This document shows positions 61,349-64,000 of a stretch of 64,000 nt of DNA, piece by piece. How positions within the stretch are numbered: position 1 is the stretch's first letter; each line of letters starts with the position of its first letter. The position numbers and the translations under genes are program-made. Under the pieces are notes generated by a model. That model had not been told where the DNA came from. It saw only the letters and a list, made by a program, of their open reading frames with translations, and ran no database searches. This DNA is from Acidimicrobiales bacterium (lineage in GTDB: Bacteria; Actinomycetota; Acidimicrobiia; Acidimicrobiales; JADJXE01): assembly GCA_016716005.1 (NCBI GenBank), contig JADJXE010000001.1, positions 1,997,001 to 2,061,000 of the forward strand. Direction: 5' to 3'.

Positions 61349-62263
61349 ATGCCGGGTGGCGCCAGCGTGCCGCAGATGCGCATCGGTGAGCTGGCCCGCC
61401 GAACGGGGGTGGGCGAGGCCACGCTCCGGGCGTGGGAGCGCCGCTACGGCGTCCTGCAGCCCACCCGGAGCGCCGGCGGGCACCGCCTGTACACCGAGGG
61501 CGACGTCCAGGCGGTGCTGCACGTGCAGCAACTCGTCGCCGAGGGCTGGAACGTCGGGGCGGCCGCCCGCCGGGTGGCGGGTGCGCGCCGCCAGCGGGCC
61601 CGCCCGGCGCTGGTCGCCCACCGGGCCCTGCCGCCGGCCGACCGCTACCGCGAACGGCTGTGGCTCGCCCTCGAGCGCTTCGACGCCGGCGCCGCCGGCG
61701 CCACCCTCGACGCCGCCAGCGCCAGCCTGGACATCGACGAGCTGCTCGACGACGTGGTCGTGCCGCTGGTCCGCCGCCTGAACGCCCGGCGCCACGCCGA
61801 CCCGGCCCGATCCGCTCGGGACTCGTTCGCCGCCCAACTGCTCCGCACGCACCTCCGCTGCGTGGCACCCGCCGACACCCTGCCTCGCGTCCGTTCCGCC
61901 GTCACGTGCACGCCCGAGGGCGAGCACGTCGACCTGGGGCTGGTCGTGGCCGTGACCTCGCTCGAGGGGCACGGCTTCCGGGTCCACGACTTCGGCGCCG
62001 ACGTGCCCGTGGCCACCATCAACCACGTGGTCGCCGGCATCCGCCCCGACCTGCTGGCGGTCGTCGCCCACCACCGCGAGCCCGCCGCCGCCTTCCTGCG
62101 GGACGCCCTCCTCCCCCGTCCGGTGGCGGTGCTCCTGATCGGGAGGGGCTTCAACGCGGCCGACGCCGACCCTGCCCGGAGGTTCGCGCTCGCCCCCGAG
62201 CGGGTGCGAGACGTCGCCGTCGCGCTGGAGCGCCTGCTGACCGGCGCGCCCGACCCCGCCTGA
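61349..62263 (+). CDS. MerR-type regulator with cobalamin-binding-like domain
   Basis: 304 residues from ATG 61349; TACCCT (61336-61341) ends 7 nt upstream. N-terminal MerR HTH: MRIGELARRTGVGEATLRAWERRYGVLQPTRSAGGHRLYTEGDV. The middle and C-terminal parts follow the B12-binding layout of CarH/LitR, with EGEHVDLGLVVAVTSLEGHGFRVHDFGADVP keeping the lower-ligand His. The capping W...EH of light sensors is absent (ARDSFAAQLLR at that place). It may bind another corrinoid or tetrapyrrole, or only sense protein partners. Confidence 0.8.
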   Translation: MPGGASVPQMRIGELARRTGVGEATLRAWERRYGVLQPTRSAGGHRLYTEGDVQAVLHVQQLVAEGWNVGAAARRVAGARRQRARPALVAHRALPPADRYRERLWLALERFDAGAAGATLDAASASLDIDELLDDVVVPLVRRLNARRHADPARSARDSFAAQLLRTHLRCVAPADTLPRVRSAVTCTPEGEHVDLGLVVAVTSLEGHGFRVHDFGADVPVATINHVVAGIRPDLLAVVAHHREPAAAFLRDALLPRPVAVLLIGRGFNAADADPARRFALAPERVRDVAVALERLLTGAPDPA

Positions 62264-62302
62264 GCCGCCGCCGCCAGCACCACCGCGCGGCGAGGGCGCA
62301 CC

Positions 62303-62342
62303 CTGTCCGGACCGCGCCGCAGTGGGCGCCGGACAGTAGTTT
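62303..62342 (+). promoter_or_regulatory. Inverted repeat abutting the mgtE-like promoter
   Basis: CTGTCCGG (62303-62310) and CCGGACAG (62329-62336) are perfect 8-bp arms around an 18-nt loop with an inner CGCC / GGCG. TAGTTT (62337-62342) follows immediately and ends 6 nt before GTG 62349. It may be a terminator for the MerR-type gene, an operator for the next gene, or both. Confidence 0.45.
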
Positions 62343-62348
62343 GCGCCC

Positions 62349-63563
62349 GTGGCCGGAGAGCTCGTCTACGCCTTCCGGGTGGTCCGACTGCCCTTGCTCG
62401 ACGCCGAGGGCAGCGCGCTCGGGCGCATCGTCGACATCGTGATCGGGCCCGCCCACGGCGGCGAGCCGCCGCGCGTCATCGGTTTCGTCGCGTCCAGCCA
62501 GCGGCGACGGATCTTCGTGAACGCGGGCCGCGTGGCCGAGCTCGACAACGACGGCGCCCGGCTGCGGAGCGGCACCATCGACCTCCGCCACTTCCGCAAG
62601 CGCCAGGGCGAGCTGCTGGTGGTGGCCGACCTGCTCGACCGCCGCCTGGGGAACGAGACCGTGAACGACCTCGCGGTTCGGCTCCAACCAGGGCGCACCT
62701 CGGCGTGGGAGGTCGCCACGGTCGCGCTGGGCACGAGAGGGCCGTTCGGTCGCCGGCGCACGACCCGCATCGTCGAGTGGCACGAGCTGGCCGAGCTGTT
62801 CGACGCCGGCCCCGACGCGGCCGAGGTGGCCCGCCTCAGCACGATGCACCCGGTGGAGGTGGCAGCCGTGATCCGGGGCCTACCCCTCAACCGCCGGCGG
62901 CGGCTGGCCGAGCTGATGGAGGACGACCGGCTGGCCGACCTGCTCGAGGAGCTCCCCGAGAGCGAGCAGGTGCGGATCCTCGAGGGCCTCGACGCCGACC
63001 GGATCGTCAACGTGCTCGAGGAGATGGAGGCCGAGGACGCCGCCGACCTGCTCGCCGAGCTCCCCGGTGAGGAGCGGCTGCGGCTGCTCGACTCCATGGA
63101 TCCCGACGACGCGCAGCACGTGCGGCGCCTCCTGTCCTACGGGGAGCACACCGCCGGCGGCCTGATGACCCCCGAACCGGTGATCCTCACGCCCACCACC
63201 CTGGTGGCGGAAGCGCTGGCGCGGGTCCGCGACCAGGAGCTGCCGGGGTCGGAGGCGGCCCAGGTCTTCGTGTGCCAGCCGCCCACCGTGACGCCCACGG
63301 GGCCCTTCCTGGGCACGGTGGGGATCCAGCGCCTCCTGCGGGAACCGCCGGCCATGGAGGTGGGCCGGTGCATCGACGAGGACGTGCCGTTCATCACGCC
63401 CGACGTCCCCGAGCTCGAGGTGGCAGAGCGGCTGGCGGCCTACAACCTGCTGGCCATCGCGGTGTGCGACGACGAGCGCCGCCTGGTGGGGGCGGTCACG
63501 ATCGACGACGTGCTCGACCGGGTCCTGCCGGTCGGCTGGCGCCAGCGGCGGCGCGTGCGATGA
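62349..63563 (+). CDS. PRC-barrel, MgtE_N and CBS domain protein lacking the Mg2+ channel
   Basis: 404 residues from GTG 62349. N-terminal PRC-barrel-like domain (about 1-90), second small domain, then MgtE N-domain helices (AAVIRGLPLNRRRRLAELMEDDRLADLLEELPESEQVRILEGLDADRIVNVLEEMEAEDAADLLAELP) and two CBS motifs (GGLMTPEPVILTPTTLVAEAL and CIDEDVPFITPDVPELEVAERLAAYNLLAIAVCDDERRLVGAVTIDDVLDRVL). No membrane helices follow. It resembles the cytoplasmic Mg2+-gating half of MgtE. The DUF1003 gene 13 nt downstream provides membrane segments, so the two may work together. Confidence 0.87.
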   Translation: MAGELVYAFRVVRLPLLDAEGSALGRIVDIVIGPAHGGEPPRVIGFVASSQRRRIFVNAGRVAELDNDGARLRSGTIDLRHFRKRQGELLVVADLLDRRLGNETVNDLAVRLQPGRTSAWEVATVALGTRGPFGRRRTTRIVEWHELAELFDAGPDAAEVARLSTMHPVEVAAVIRGLPLNRRRRLAELMEDDRLADLLEELPESEQVRILEGLDADRIVNVLEEMEAEDAADLLAELPGEERLRLLDSMDPDDAQHVRRLLSYGEHTAGGLMTPEPVILTPTTLVAEALARVRDQELPGSEAAQVFVCQPPTVTPTGPFLGTVGIQRLLREPPAMEVGRCIDEDVPFITPDVPELEVAERLAAYNLLAIAVCDDERRLVGAVTIDDVLDRVLPVGWRQRRRVR

Positions 63564-63576
63564 GGGGGCCCGCGCC

Positions 63577-64000
63577 ATGAAGCGTCGCGACGACCTCTCG
63601 CGACCCCGGGCGCCCCGGAGCTTCGGCATCCACTACGACCCCGAGGCCTTCGGCAACTTCTCCGAGGCGATCGCCCGCCTCCTGGGGACCGGCCGCTACC
63701 TCATGATCCAGACGATCGTCGTGATCGTCTGGATCATCATCAACCTCGCCGCGGTCGGCCTCCGCTGGGATCCCTACCCCTTCATCCTGCTGAACCTGGC
63801 CTTCTCCACCCAGGCCGCCTACGCCGCACCGCTGATCCTGCTCGCGCAGAACCGCCAGGCCGACCGCGACCGGTCCGAGTACGAGGAGGACCGCGAGGTC
63901 GCAGAGCGGACCAAGGCCGACACCGAGTTCCTGGCCCGGGAGATCGCCTCGATCCGGCTCGCGCTGGCCGACGTGGTCACCAGCGACGACCTCTCCGAGC
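63577..64000 (+). CDS. DUF1003 membrane protein (cut by window end)
   Basis: 141 codons visible from ATG 63577. After a basic start (KRRDDLSRPRAPRSFGIHYDP) come two membrane helices separated by a short loop (MIQTIVVIVWIIINLAAV and PYPFILLNLAFSTQAAYAAPLILLAQN), then the family's Q-N-R-Q-x-x-R-D-R motif and a charged coiled coil. Function unsettled. Consistent pairing with channel-less MgtE-like proteins in actinobacteria suggests a role in metal homeostasis. Confidence 0.86.
   Translation, partial: MKRRDDLSRPRAPRSFGIHYDPEAFGNFSEAIARLLGTGRYLMIQTIVVIVWIIINLAAVGLRWDPYPFILLNLAFSTQAAYAAPLILLAQNRQADRDRSEYEEDREVAERTKADTEFLAREIASIRLALADVVTSDDLSE

Overview
This window is a continuous piece of a very GC-rich chromosome. 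The gene content points to an actinobacterium, most likely of the class Acidimicrobiia; that class assignment is inference, because no 16S rRNA is present. Supporting signs are the FhaA-FhaB-PstP-RodA/FtsW-PbpA-PknB cell-wall and signalling operon followed by TrpG and CrgA, two F420/FMN-type luciferase-like oxidoreductases, Thr-rich linkers in exported proteins, many GTG starts, and repeated TAnnnT -10 boxes 6-8 nt upstream of start codons (leaderless transcripts).

Layout. 0-8.3 kb: a partial membrane protein, a CrtZ-like hydroxylase, Dps and a Fur-family regulator facing each other across an inverted repeat, a beta-helix lipoprotein, a YihY/BrkB membrane protein, AzlCD, a nitronate monooxygenase, a frameshifted serine hydrolase and a 60-residue membrane protein. 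8.4-18.4 kb: tRNA-Leu(CAG), a sulfatase, the fha/pstP/rodA/pbpA/pknB operon, trpG and crgA. 18.5-25.4 kb: a zinc-ribbon membrane protein, a thiolase, an acyl-CoA synthetase and a three-gene ABC-2 exporter. 25.5-30 kb: small membrane proteins, a class III aminotransferase, a CopC-like secreted protein, and the RNA-repair pair RtcB and archease, which face each other tail to tail.

30-40.4 kb is one tightly packed minus-strand array. Read in its own direction it is: an ABC importer whose ATPase and first permease are one polypeptide, the second permease, the binding lipoprotein, an acetyl-CoA-synthetase-like enzyme, pyruvate-dehydrogenase-type E1alpha, E1beta and E2, an acyl carrier protein, a hemerythrin-like protein and archease. 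Most neighbours overlap or are separated by a few bases, which suggests substrate import coupled to acyl-CoA formation.

40.5-48 kb: an unknown Cys-containing protein, a class V aminotransferase, a CrtT-like methyltransferase and CrtU-like FAD desaturase pair, a Rieske protein, and a NarL/LuxR-type two-component system headed by a set of strong palindromes. 48-54.5 kb: tRNA-Ala(UGC), a HemL-like aminotransferase, a SpoU/TrmH RNA methyltransferase, two luciferase-like oxidoreductases (the second behind a perfect 20-bp palindrome) and Ppx/GppA.

54.5-58.1 kb looks like a decayed island. GC falls to about 50% in places, and it holds a ParB-domain pseudogene with an amber codon, a CPBP protease, a small leaderless gene, a Tubby/LURP-one-like protein and an AAA+ ATPase remnant that has lost its P-loop. 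The window ends with a PQQ-type beta-propeller, a PAS-PAS-GAF sensor without an output domain, a divergent MerR/B12-type regulator, a channel-less PRC-MgtE_N-CBS protein and a DUF1003 membrane protein cut by the window end.

Intergenic DNA carries several strong inverted repeats: two-tier hairpins behind gene ends (3414, 6764, 25448) and operator-like palindromes (232, 1275, 20045, 47895, 51729, 62303).
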